From: Bdellovibrionales bacterium RIFOXYD12_FULL_39_22
Lineage (GTDB): Bacteria; Bdellovibrionota; Bacteriovoracia; Bacteriovoracales; Bacteriovoracaceae
Direction: 5' to 3'
DNA: 52,878 bases
Assembly (NCBI GenBank): GCA_001770205.1
Contig: MEQL01000013.1
Coordinates: forward strand, 1 to 52,878
The translations under genes were made by a program, and so were the position numbers. The notes under the pieces were generated by a model, which saw only the letters and a list, made by a program, of their open reading frames with translations, did not search any database and was not told where the DNA came from. Positions 1 through 6,576 of this stretch are shown here, piece by piece. The number at the start of each line of letters is the position of its first letter. The first letter of the stretch is position 1.

Positions 1-54
1 CACGTTTTTTATCCACGTAAATATTAAATCATAATATTCATACGAGGCCAAGAT

Positions 55-402
55 CTATCTTAAGAATGAGCAGTTATTTTTTGACAGTCCCTTACTGATG
101 TTATCTTTAGTCATTGATGTTGAAACCCACAATTCCTTTTTAACTTTTTTAACTACGACCAGAGAAAGATATCTAAGCTTATTATTTTTCTTTGTTCGTA
201 ACTGGTAATACATTTCAACATCTTCCCTTGCCGTGCTTAAAATTACGGCATCGGGATCACTCAATGTTTTCGCAATAATTTCTTTTGTGATCTCTGGATG
301 TTTTTCTTGAATATGCGACCAGGCATCTGTGGCCAGCTTAACTTCATTTTGAGCATAATCTTTAAAATATCCATGGTCAATTATACGCCAATTTTGGCGC
401 AA
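55..402 (-). CDS. Small RelE/PBECR-like nuclease-fold protein, possible toxin
   Basis: The 115-residue protein has a pattern of conserved segments: a WSHIQEKHPEI segment near residue 28, a DPDAVI segment near residue 50, a central YYQLRTKK strand and a C-terminal VVVKKVKKELWVSTS strand. This order resembles small single-domain nucleases of the RelE/barnase/ColE5-like (PBECR) group found as toxins and as phage or mobile-element cargo. The family link is from motif memory and I cannot name catalytic residues with confidence. The start is a TTG without a strong ribosome binding site, so the N-terminus is uncertain. No antitoxin is visible beside it; the left partner could lie outside the window. 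It lies next to the decayed tRNA-associated element, which fits accessory DNA. Confidence 0.5.
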   Translation of the reverse strand: MRQNWRIIDHGYFKDYAQNEVKLATDAWSHIQEKHPEITKEIIAKTLSDPDAVILSTAREDVEMYYQLRTKKNNKLRYLSLVVVKKVKKELWVSTSMTKDNISKGLSKNNCSFLR

Positions 403-484
403 TGTTAAAGGGCCTAGGATCGGGTGTTCAGTTAACTATTTAGTCGCTTCAAACTGAGTCATATGTTCGTTATTGTACCGTCAA

Positions 485-517
485 TTTCCATTGACAGTAG
501 TCATTTGGTAGTCACTG
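485..517. repeat. 33-bp direct repeat, copy 1
   Basis: This stretch matches 719-751 at 30 of 33 positions in the same orientation (begins TTTCCATTG, ends GTAGTCACTG). The two copies flank the truncated tRNA fragment at 572-610. I do not recognise the element; a relic of an insertion or of a short duplication is the simplest reading. Confidence 0.6.
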
Positions 518-547
518 ATTGACCAATCGAGATAGGCCCCCAGAAAA

Positions 548-609
548 CGGAGGCCTTTGCGTATCAAATAGCGGTGGGACCACAAGGACTTGAACCTTGG
601 ACCACTCGG
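548..609. repeat. 62-bp direct repeat of the tRNA 3' half and terminator, left copy (attachment-site-like)
   Basis: This is a near-perfect copy (3 mismatches in 62 bases) of 1649-1710, offset by exactly 1101 bases. It includes half of the tRNA terminator stem, the spacer and the tRNA 3' half. Direct repeats of a tRNA 3' end are the usual footprint of site-specific integration. An unequal duplication is the alternative. The terminator copy here is degenerate (CCTCCG instead of CCCCCG in one arm). Confidence 0.7.
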
Positions 610-610
610 T
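572..610 (-). pseudogene. Truncated tRNA 3' half (CAT-anticodon tRNA remnant)
   Basis: On the minus strand this reads as the variable region, T arm and acceptor 3' strand of the intact tRNA at 1673-1749, with CCA changed to CCG. The anticodon loop, D arm and 5' acceptor strand are absent. Upstream sequence diverges abruptly, so it cannot form a tRNA. It marks the distal boundary of a 1.1-kb inserted or duplicated segment. Confidence 0.75.
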
Positions 611-718
611 AGCAATAATTTTGCTATTTTTAAGAGCGTAGAATCATTGTGTTTTATTATTAAGTGCATTGGGTTATACATTTTTGAGGTACTGGTGTGC
701 TCTATCCTTTTCGGTTTA

Positions 719-751
719 TTTCCATTGGCCGTAGTCATTGGGTAGTCACTG
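719..751. repeat. 33-bp direct repeat, copy 2
   Basis: Partner of 485-517 (30/33 identical, same orientation). It lies between the tRNA fragment and the DUF4160 gene. Confidence 0.6.
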
Positions 752-845
752 TTTTTTGCAAGTATCGAGTAAGAAGTTGGCAATAGCAAAGCCCGATGGT
801 AAAAATGCCTGGTTGTGTAACTAAAAATTTTTAGGAGTTCTCACT

Positions 846-1115
846 ATGCCAGTCATCTCAATGTTTTATGGTTTAATTATTTCCATGTATTTTATGGACA
901 ACAAAAAACATAATTTACCACACATACATATAAAATATCAGGAACAAGAGGTGGTTGTTTCAATTCCAGATGGCAACATCATCGAAGGAAAAATAAAAGA
1001 AAGTAAAATGAAATTAGTACAGGCATGGATTGAAATTCACCAAGAAGAGTTAATGGCCGACTGGCAACTTGCAGTACAAGGCAATGAAATATTTAAAATT
1101 GATCCGTTAAAGTAG
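846..1115 (+). CDS. DUF4160 domain protein
   Basis: The 89-residue protein begins PVISMFYGLIISMYF, then NLPHIHIKYQ near residue 23, and ends with a WIEIHQEELMADWQLA helix. This HxPHxHxxY plus C-terminal W..h.eeL...W pattern is the DUF4160 family. These proteins commonly sit directly upstream of a DUF2442 protein, as here, and the pair is often found in accessory DNA and suspected to be toxin-antitoxin-like; no biochemical function is assured. A good ribosome binding site (AGGAG, 8 bases upstream) supports the ATG. The next gene follows after 10 bases. A decayed second copy of its C-terminus is at 1387-1449. Confidence 0.85.
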   Translation: MPVISMFYGLIISMYFMDNKKHNLPHIHIKYQEQEVVVSIPDGNIIEGKIKESKMKLVQAWIEIHQEELMADWQLAVQGNEIFKIDPLK

Positions 1116-1125
1116 TGAGGAGAAT

Positions 1126-1368
1126 ATGATGAATCCACGAGTAAAAAAGGTAAGGCCAAATGATGATTTCACCATAGAGATTACTTTTGATAACGATGAA
1201 GTGAAAGTTTTTGATATGAAACCATATTTGGAGATTGGAGTTTTTAAAGAATTGAAAAATATAAGCGAGTTCAAAACGGTTAAGGTGTCGCTGGGTAGTA
1301 TACAATGGCGTAACGGACAAGACCTTTGCCCAGACACTCTTTACTTAGATAGCAAGAGAGCCGCATAA
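1126..1368 (+). CDS. DUF2442 domain protein
   Basis: An 80-residue protein with VRPNDDFTIEITFDND followed by KVFDMKPYLEIGVFKELKN and the terminal QWRNGQDLCPDTLY motif, which is characteristic of DUF2442. It is the downstream partner of the DUF4160 gene and shares its transcript (10-base gap, GAGGAG ribosome binding site). ATG codons at 1126 and 1129 are both possible. Role unknown; the pairing suggests a two-component module such as a toxin-antitoxin system, but that is inference from context. Confidence 0.85.
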   Translation: MMNPRVKKVRPNDDFTIEITFDNDEVKVFDMKPYLEIGVFKELKNISEFKTVKVSLGSIQWRNGQDLCPDTLYLDSKRAA

Positions 1369-1386
1369 AAAAAACTAAGAAAAAAA

Positions 1387-1449
1387 ATGAGTTGGATTAA
1401 GTCATTCTATTTAAGACAAGCTGAGTTGATGGCCGATTGTTATTACCAC
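1387..1449 (+). pseudogene. Decayed fragment of a DUF4160 C-terminus
   Basis: Translation from 1387 gives SWIKS followed by RQAELMADC, closely matching the WIEIHQEELMADW C-terminus of the DUF4160 gene at 846-1115. The DNA match around CAAG.NGAGTTNATGGCCGA is also evident. The fragment has no N-terminal half, and the open frame that contains it continues nonsensically through the intron remnant and the tRNA. This indicates an earlier duplication of the DUF4160/DUF2442 unit. Confidence 0.55.
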
Positions 1450-1499
1450 GAGGTTGAAGATTTATCGAAGTACTTTATTGGGAATGCCATACAGAGTGC

Positions 1500-1628
1500 A
1501 GGGCTTTTGCTACACGCTTCCTTCAGACATTGTTTCACAGCAATGCCCTTGCGTTTCACTAACCTTCACCTCTATCAGGTTGGTAGATGGATTTGCACCA
1601 TCCTAGTTATCTGCCATGCCCGGCGCAC
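1500..1628 (-). mobile_element. Group II intron 5' fragment (domain I, class C-like)
   Basis: Read on the minus strand from 1628, the sequence starts GTGCGCC.GGCATGG, the canonical 5' end of group II introns. It continues with AACGCAAGGG (minus strand of 1546-1555) and CTGAAGGAAGC (minus strand of 1516-1526), spaced as in class C introns such as that of Oceanobacillus iheyensis (recalled, not aligned by tool). The 5' end sits directly after the T-rich tail of the tRNA terminator, exactly where class C introns insert. No reverse transcriptase or domain V is present; similarity fades beyond about 1500. It is a dead remnant. Confidence 0.75.
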
Positions 1629-1633
1629 AAAAG

Positions 1634-1659
1634 AAAGGCCCCCGGAAACGGGGGCCTTT
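1634..1659 (-). terminator. Intrinsic terminator of the CAT tRNA
   Basis: An 11-bp perfect stem (AAAGGCCCCCG / CGGGGGCCTTT) with a 4-base loop, followed on the minus strand by CTTTT. It lies 13 bases downstream of the tRNA CCA end. The group II intron remnant begins immediately after the T tract. Confidence 0.9.
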
Positions 1660-1710
1660 GCGTATCAAATAGTGGTGGGACCACAAGGACTTGAACCTTG
1701 GACCACCCGG
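1649..1710. repeat. 62-bp direct repeat of the tRNA 3' half and terminator, right copy
   Basis: Right-hand partner of 548-609. It overlaps the 3' half of the functional tRNA and one terminator arm, so this copy is the preserved (attB-like) site. Confidence 0.7.
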
Positions 1711-1749
1711 TTATGAGCCGGGAGCTCTAACCAACTGAGCTATGATCCC
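1673..1749 (-). tRNA. tRNA with CAT anticodon (elongator Met or Ile2)
   Basis: The minus strand folds as a full cloverleaf. The acceptor GGGATCA pairs with TGGTCCC (one T-G pair), there is an AGCTCAGTTGGTTAGAGCT D arm, and the anticodon stem CCCGG/CCGGG carries loop CTCATAA. The T arm is CAAGG.TTCAAGT.CCTTG, then A73 and an encoded CCA. It is not the initiator, because the 1-72 pair is a normal G-C and the anticodon stem lacks the three G-C run. The GGCTCATAACC anticodon arm followed by TGGTC is more typical of Ile2 (lysidine-modified), but I cannot exclude elongator Met. Confidence 0.92.
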
Positions 1750-1864
1750 AAATAATATTGAATAATTGCTGAAGGATGTTATATCGTCATCTATTATTTT
1801 TGGCAAATATAAAATTAGCGGCCAACTCCTCCAGGGGCCATCGAAAATTAAGAGATAATTAATT

Positions 1865-2704
1865 ATGAAAACTTTAAATTTCACTAAATACTCTGCCATT
1901 GGAAATGACTTTATCCTAATAGACAATCGTTTTAATGCGGTTACTGTCCTAAATTCATTCAACCCATGGGTTGCTTATTTATGCGATCGCCGGCGAGGCA
2001 TTGGGGCAGATGGACTTTTATTATTGGAGAATTCTAACTCAACACCTTTTAAAATGCGCTACTTAAATGCTGACGGACAAGAAGTTTCTATGTGCGGTAA
2101 TGGTGCTCGCGCTATTTTACATTTTGCCAAAGAACTAGGAATTAATGCTAATCGTTTTGAAACGATGGACGGCATATATTTTGGCCAAGTGCTGGCCAGT
2201 AATTTAGTGCAACTTAAAATGGATCATATACGAGATATTTCGTTGATAAATCTGGATACTTTCACCGCCTTCGAGCGTCGTTTTTTTCTTAACACCGGGG
2301 TTCCTCACGTTGTTTTGCAATTAAAAGAGGGAGACAGCTTGGATAATTTTGATGTCCTAGCTCATGGAAAAAAAATCCGGCATGCCCCTATTTTCTCTGA
2401 CGGAACCAACGTTAACTTTGTTGAAAGAATGAAGGGATTAGCAAATGATGTCAAAATACGCACTTTTGAACGAGGAGTGGAGGGAGAAACCCTATCTTGT
2501 GGAACCGGAGCAGTGGCGGCGGCCTACGCCTGTGCTCAATGGTACAATATGCGCGAACAAATAACTTTTCACTTCCCCGGAGGAGAGCTTCTGGTGAAAT
2601 TTAACAGCGCTTTTTCTGAAGTGTTTTTAACCGGAGTGGTAGAAAAAATATTTGACGGACGAATTGATTTGCGTTTTCTAAATCAATCATCTGGCGTAAA
2701 CTAA
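1865..2704 (+). CDS. dapF: Diaminopimelate epimerase
   Basis: Converts LL- to meso-diaminopimelate in the cytoplasm for lysine and peptidoglycan synthesis. The 279-residue length is normal. The two catalytic cysteines are visible as C77 in SMCGNGAR and C212 in LSCGTGA. The N-terminal TKYSAIGNDFILID and RRRGIGADGLLLLE substrate-binding segments, and FERGVEGET before the second cysteine, are all present. The start ATG gives the expected N-terminus. It stands 115 bases from the tRNA and probably begins an operon with the two genes that follow. Confidence 0.96.
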   Translation: MKTLNFTKYSAIGNDFILIDNRFNAVTVLNSFNPWVAYLCDRRRGIGADGLLLLENSNSTPFKMRYLNADGQEVSMCGNGARAILHFAKELGINANRFETMDGIYFGQVLASNLVQLKMDHIRDISLINLDTFTAFERRFFLNTGVPHVVLQLKEGDSLDNFDVLAHGKKIRHAPIFSDGTNVNFVERMKGLANDVKIRTFERGVEGETLSCGTGAVAAAYACAQWYNMREQITFHFPGGELLVKFNSAFSEVFLTGVVEKIFDGRIDLRFLNQSSGVN

Positions 2705-2710
2705 CATTCT

Positions 2711-3130
2711 ATGTGCCACTTATTACATTACAGAATGCTTTTATTTTTTTCCGTTCTTTTTCTTTCTCAATCCGCCTTGGCAGGTATCCGTCTAAAAATT
2801 GAAGTAGCGCATAAAAAAGGAATCAACAAGAGTCTTTTTTTAGAGAGCGAACTGCACTCAATGGAAGAGCTATATAACAACGAGTCTGTAAGTTTAAAAT
2901 TTGAACATGGGATAACAATTATTGTTGGAGTGGAATTCGTAGAAAAAAATCCAACTGTGGCAGTTGTTGATTTTGTAAAACTCCATGTTAAAATTATTGG
3001 AAACCTGGGAGAACTTCTTCATGATTTTCCTGGAGATATTTTGGTTAATATAGGCGAGACAAAAAAATTAGAACACACCATAAAAGATCAAATGATTGAA
3101 ATATCCATAACCCCCATGACACAATTATGA
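2711..3130 (+). CDS. Small secreted protein of unknown function
   Basis: A 139-residue protein with an N-terminal signal peptide: hydrophobic MLLFFSVLFLSQSALA, predicted cleavage near residue 24. The mature part is mostly beta-strand-like and has no cysteines or recognised motif. An internal ATG at residue 9 could be the true start. It begins 6 bases after dapF and its stop overlaps the start of the next gene (ATGA), so it is translated within the dapF operon. I do not recognise the family. Confidence 0.75.
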   Translation: MCHLLHYRMLLFFSVLFLSQSALAGIRLKIEVAHKKGINKSLFLESELHSMEELYNNESVSLKFEHGITIIVGVEFVEKNPTVAVVDFVKLHVKIIGNLGELLHDFPGDILVNIGETKKLEHTIKDQMIEISITPMTQL

Positions 3131-3648
3131 CTATTCTAAGCTACAAAAATATCACGCCGTCCATTGGAAAAAATTGCTACATCGCACCGACGGCCACAAT
3201 AATTGGTGACATTATAATCGGAAATAATGTGAGCATATGGTTTAATGCCGTGGCCCGCGGAGATGTAGACGCTATCGAAATTGGCGATAATTGCAACGTC
3301 CAAGACTTGGCCATGTTGCACGTGTCTCAAGGCATTCCTTTAAAAATTGGCGCAAACGTAACCATCGGCCATGGCGCTATTTTACATAGCTGCTCCATTG
3401 ACGATTCAACTCTAATTGGAATGGGTGCTATTATTCTAGATGGGGCAGAAATTGGAAAAAATTCTTTAGTCGCCGCGGGGTCTGTAGTAACTCCGAGAAA
3501 AAAATTTCCACCCGGCCAGCTTATTGCCGGTTCTCCGGCCATTGCTGTTCGTGCCCTTTCTGAAGAAGAGAAAATGAAATATGGCATGCAATATTTAACT
3601 TATCTACAGCTAAAAGATGAGTATCTCGAATCAGAAAACAAAACGTAA
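3127..3648 (+). CDS. Gamma-carbonic-anhydrase-like hexapeptide-repeat protein
   Basis: A 173-residue left-handed beta-helix protein of the YrdA/PaaY group. Hexapeptide repeats run from about residue 10 to 140 (APTATIIGDIIIGNNVSIW, IGDNCNVQD, IGANVTIGHGAIL). The three zinc-ligand histidines of the gamma-CA family are in place: H65 (AMLHVS), H82 and H87 (TIGHGAILH). Actual carbonic anhydrase activity is not guaranteed in this subfamily. It overlaps the previous gene by four bases and its 3' end overlaps the convergent gene by 18 bases. Confidence 0.9.
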   Translation: MTILSYKNITPSIGKNCYIAPTATIIGDIIIGNNVSIWFNAVARGDVDAIEIGDNCNVQDLAMLHVSQGIPLKIGANVTIGHGAILHSCSIDDSTLIGMGAIILDGAEIGKNSLVAAGSVVTPRKKFPPGQLIAGSPAIAVRALSEEEKMKYGMQYLTYLQLKDEYLESENKT

Positions 3649-4743
3649 AACAAGTGGAACTACTTCAACGGCAATCAGCACAATAATGACAATTTCCATC
3701 ATCTGATTTCGCTTTTCATTTATCTCATTTTGAAAAATAACGGAAATATCAGCTAGATTTTTTAGCTTTTTATCAACACTCTGCTGCCAATCTTGCACTC
3801 TGAATCGCTGAGTGGAAGCCCGAAAAATTTTAGCATAGAAAAAATCACCTATAATTTTAAGTGAATTTTCTATTCTCTCTATAATTTCACTCATGTCGAT
3901 ATAAATTAGCGAAGCTTCTTTGGCAAACTTACTATAATTAGCAGTAAAAACCGAAGGAGAATTTTGCTGTATTGATTTATATAAAACGTTCAGCTGACGA
4001 TCTAATTGGTCATCGTAGTAACGAAGTTCTAATAATTGGCAAAGAGCGAATTCGATAACATCTGCAATATCTTGCTTATCATCCTCGCTATAAACAAGCG
4101 CGCTACTCCAGTCAATAATAACGAAATCGTTATCACTATACTGATACACGCTGTCTCGGATATGATCTTTAACTTGATGTCCAAGCTTTAAATCTTGCTC
4201 TTGCAAGAGAAGTTGAAAAATATTTTCTTCGGCCAAAACATTTTCAATTTTTAGCGCAGGAATTTTTTTTGCATCTACAACAAAGATAAGATAATCTTCA
4301 AATTGATCCCAAATATTTATTCCCCGAATGGCCACTTTTAAGTCTTCTGATATTTCCCTGGCCTTCTCTAGGGTGTTGGCCGTTAACAATTGATCATCTT
4401 CGAGATAACGCGAAATTTTTTTTAATTCTTCGATAGAAATTGCGTCGCCAACCTGGATACGATAAGTAATTGAAAGGGCCCCGAAGCTCCATAATTTAGC
4501 AAAGGATTTGACAGGGTAAGTTTTATCAAAAATAGTAATAGTCCAATCGCCAAGCGAAATAACCAGTGGGGCCTCATTCATTACCATCTTACGATTGCTC
4601 TTGTTTAATTTAAAAGTTTGTGCAGAGTTTTTTTTCTCTAACATGGCGGTAGCAATTTTCAAATCGACGGCCCAGCCAATATCATAAATTCGATAATAAT
4701 GAATTTCACCAACAAATGAATTTAATGTCGTTTGGTTCGTCAT
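3631..4743 (-). CDS. RMD1/YagE-type DUF155 family protein
   Basis: A 370-residue protein matching the DUF155 layout: an alpha/beta N-terminal region including SLGDWTITIFDKTYPVKSFAKLWSFGALS, a long helical middle, and a C-terminal NEINEKRNQMMEIVIIVLIAVEVVP segment that ends in one membrane helix. Eukaryotic relatives (RMD1, RMND1, Sif2) are tied to mitochondrial or cell-polarity functions; bacterial roles are largely unknown. It is convergent with the gamma-CA gene, with an 18-base coding overlap and no visible terminator between them. The ATG start follows the long spacer 4744-5090. Confidence 0.8.
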   Translation of the reverse strand: MTNQTTLNSFVGEIHYYRIYDIGWAVDLKIATAMLEKKNSAQTFKLNKSNRKMVMNEAPLVISLGDWTITIFDKTYPVKSFAKLWSFGALSITYRIQVGDAISIEELKKISRYLEDDQLLTANTLEKAREISEDLKVAIRGINIWDQFEDYLIFVVDAKKIPALKIENVLAEENIFQLLLQEQDLKLGHQVKDHIRDSVYQYSDNDFVIIDWSSALVYSEDDKQDIADVIEFALCQLLELRYYDDQLDRQLNVLYKSIQQNSPSVFTANYSKFAKEASLIYIDMSEIIERIENSLKIIGDFFYAKIFRASTQRFRVQDWQQSVDKKLKNLADISVIFQNEINEKRNQMMEIVIIVLIAVEVVPLVLRFVF

Positions 4744-4777
4744 TAGTAAATTTTACGAGCATTTACTGCCCGAGGGA

Positions 4778-4906
4778 ATGCAGAAAATTATTCGCCTCTT
4801 GTATTCTCCGGTGTTATTTATTTTTATATGTTACGCCATATACGCGCTCATAGCGATTTACTCCAATGTTTTTTCTGGTGTTTTATTGTCGGATATAGTG
4901 GGTTGA
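4778..4906 (+). CDS. Possible 42-residue membrane peptide (doubtful)
   Basis: In the 347-base gap there is an ATG-initiated frame reading MQKIIRLLYSPVLFIFICYA and continuing hydrophobically for another 15 residues: a basic N-terminus then one membrane span. The only Shine-Dalgarno-like sequence (GAGGGA) abuts the ATG, which is too close to be convincing. The rest of the gap holds a weak 6-bp inverted repeat (CCACAG at 4944, CTGTGG at 4970) and nothing else I recognise. Confidence 0.2.
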   Translation: MQKIIRLLYSPVLFIFICYAIYALIAIYSNVFSGVLLSDIVG

Positions 4907-5090
4907 GTGAATTGTTCTGAATTTATAATTATTAAAAATCTTGCCACAGTAATGCTCACGGGTTTGAATCTGTGGTGGAACTCCAAATAATCTCTGCGAC
5001 CCAAACAACTGATAAAAACTTGATCAACCATAAAAAATCTGAAACCATCAAATCACCCACAAAAACAGTAAAAACAGGACAAAAGAACAA

Positions 5091-5546
5091 ATGAAAAACA
5101 AATTCCCAACCACTCGCAGTAACTACAATTATATAATCAATCGCCGCTTTCAATTGGCCATGCTTTTATTTTTCATCTTAGTCTCGGCATCTATCACAGC
5201 GACCACCTATTTTTTCATCAATCTTCTCTTCTACAAGCTCGGCAAATATGGAGTTCAAGCTGGTTTTTCCGGAAGCGATCCTTACTTCGCACTGATAACA
5301 AGACAAAAAGCAATGGCAAATGCGTTTTTTGTCTACTTCTCCATTGGCTGTTTTATTATAGTTAACCTCCTTGGAATTGTGATTTCCCACCATATCGCCG
5401 GCCCAATTTATCGCCTTGGTAAAACTGTCGATGAGGCAATTACCTCCGGCAACTTCGAACACATTTCCTGGCGAAGTGGTGATTTTTTTCCCGAGCTGGC
5501 CGGAGTATATAATCGCTTGGTTGACTTTTTTAATCGGCCAAAATAG
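5091..5546 (+). CDS. Two-helix membrane protein with HAMP-like domain
   Basis: The 151-residue protein has membrane segments at about residues 19-45 and 80-104 around a short periplasmic loop. A HAMP-like linker follows: ISHHIAGPIYRLGKTVDEAITSGNFEHISWRSGD, with the Pro-Ile-Tyr-Arg-Leu AS1 signature. It stops after the HAMP with no kinase, cyclase or methyl-accepting output domain, so it may transmit a signal to a partner or be a minimal receptor. Such stand-alone HAMP proteins occur in Deltaproteobacteria-like genomes. The start is the first ATG in frame without a clear ribosome binding site. Confidence 0.75.
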   Translation: MKNKFPTTRSNYNYIINRRFQLAMLLFFILVSASITATTYFFINLLFYKLGKYGVQAGFSGSDPYFALITRQKAMANAFFVYFSIGCFIIVNLLGIVISHHIAGPIYRLGKTVDEAITSGNFEHISWRSGDFFPELAGVYNRLVDFFNRPK

Positions 5547-5662
5547 TTGCATTGCATTCTCACAATGAATATGATGTAATAGCGATACTAATATAGTTAA
5601 TTATTAGATTCTAAATATGAATTTTACATAAATTAACGATTATCTAACGCAAGGAGAAAACG

Positions 5663-6175
5663 ATGATGTCTTTTAAAATGCTAATGGCCCCTACAATTAT
5701 TGCCCTCGCTCTTTCAATCGGAGGATGCGGATCCAACGAAAAAAAGGCCGAACCGGTCACTGATGTCGCTGTAACAGATCTTGGGGCAGCAGCGGAAACA
5801 ATAGAACTAAACGGTGACTCTGATTCTGGAAAAGCTGGTGGCCTACGAACTGTTTATTTTGACTACAACTCTGCAACTTTAACTGGCGCGACTAAAAGTA
5901 CTCTCGATGCAAACATCGAGTATCTAAAAGCAAATGACAAAGTTGAATTGCAAGTTGAGGGCCATTGCGATGAGCGTGGTGGTGTTCAGTACAACTTGGC
6001 GCTTGGTATGAAAAGAGCTAAAACAGTACAAGATTACATGGTAACCATGGGAATCACAAAAGCTCGTTTTGCCAAACCAATTTCTTTTGGAAAAGATCGC
6101 CCAATAGCTTTTGGACATGAAGAAGATTCGTGGTCGCAAAACAGAAGAGGAAATTTCGTTATTACTGCTAAGTAA
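5663..6175 (+). CDS. pal: Peptidoglycan-associated lipoprotein Pal
   Basis: An outer-membrane lipoprotein that anchors the envelope to peptidoglycan with the Tol system. Signal peptide residues 1-21 end in a lipobox before C22 (SIGGCGS). The OmpA-C domain spans about residues 62-168 with VYFDYNSATL, the diaminopimelate-binding VEGHCDERG..YNLALGMKRA segment and a terminal NRRGNFVI. Length 170 is typical. A strong ribosome binding site (AAGGAGAA) precedes the first ATG. The stop overlaps the next ORF by one base. A strong terminator-like hairpin lies just downstream at 6202-6260. Confidence 0.95.
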   Translation: MMSFKMLMAPTIIALALSIGGCGSNEKKAEPVTDVAVTDLGAAAETIELNGDSDSGKAGGLRTVYFDYNSATLTGATKSTLDANIEYLKANDKVELQVEGHCDERGGVQYNLALGMKRAKTVQDYMVTMGITKARFAKPISFGKDRPIAFGHEEDSWSQNRRGNFVITAK

Positions 6176-6540
6176 TGGAAAAAAAGATTTCTAATATGTT
6201 AAAAAAAATCCCGGCCTTTGACATAAAGCTTATTATGCTGACTGTCAGGTCGGGATTTTTTGTTTTACTGCTCCTAATCCAGAGCTGTGGCCTTATGACT
6301 ACCAGGCCTAAGCTTGAAATGAGCTTGGCCGCTTCGGCATTTATGGCCGCCAAGCAATCTAAGGCGCAAAATCTTTCTCCTGGCCTTTTTCGCAAGGCCG
6401 AGTTTTATTACTTGAAAGCTAAATCATCCTACCGCAGAAAATATTTTAACAAGGCCAAGCAATATGCTATTCTTTCAATGAAATTTTCTGAAAGGGCCGA
6501 ATTTATTTCTAAAAGAAAAACTGCCTTAGAAAATTTATAG
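6175..6540 (+). CDS. DUF4398-like helical lipoprotein
   Basis: A 121-residue lipoprotein with a hydrophobic signal (SGFFVLLLLIQSC) and lipidated C38. It is followed by helices of the pattern AASAFMAAKQSKAQNLSPGLFRKAEFYYLKA, the DUF4398 hallmark of Ala-rich heptads with a TPR-like feel. The start is uncertain: ATG 6175 overlaps the pal stop, while ATG 6235 gives a normal-length signal peptide but sits inside the loop of the hairpin at 6202-6260. It probably works with Pal and the following coiled-coil lipoprotein at the outer membrane. Confidence 0.75.
   Translation: MEKKISNMLKKIPAFDIKLIMLTVRSGFFVLLLLIQSCGLMTTRPKLEMSLAASAFMAAKQSKAQNLSPGLFRKAEFYYLKAKSSYRRKYFNKAKQYAILSMKFSERAEFISKRKTALENL
6202..6260 (+). 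terminator. Terminator-like hairpin inside the 5' coding region after pal
   Basis: A perfect 11-bp stem (AAAAAATCCCG at 6202-6212, CGGGATTTTTT at 6250-6260) is extended inward by CCT/AGG and GACA/TGTC pairs and followed by GTTTT. It starts 26 bases after the pal stop codon. It has the form of an intrinsic terminator or attenuator, yet it lies within the next reading frame, so the downstream lipoproteins would be made only from read-through or separately initiated transcripts. Confidence 0.6.
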
Positions 6541-6576
6541 TCGTACATATAGTTACATAGTTATATAGTTATAACG

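Noticed and set aside
481..789. 102-residue minus-strand open frame
   Set aside because: It spans the tRNA fragment and both copies of the 33-bp repeat; the repeated SDY.MTT.NGN ends are just the DNA repeat translated.
1387..1716. 109-residue open frame ending in GPQGLEPWTTRL
   Set aside because: It runs through a decayed DUF4160 fragment, the intron remnant, the terminator and into the tRNA; the end is the usual artefact of translating a tRNA antisense strand.
4950..4985. T-arm-like sequence (GGGTTTGAATC) suggesting a tRNA
   Set aside because: The stem would need an 8-base loop and no 5' acceptor strand, D arm or anticodon arm can be found upstream.
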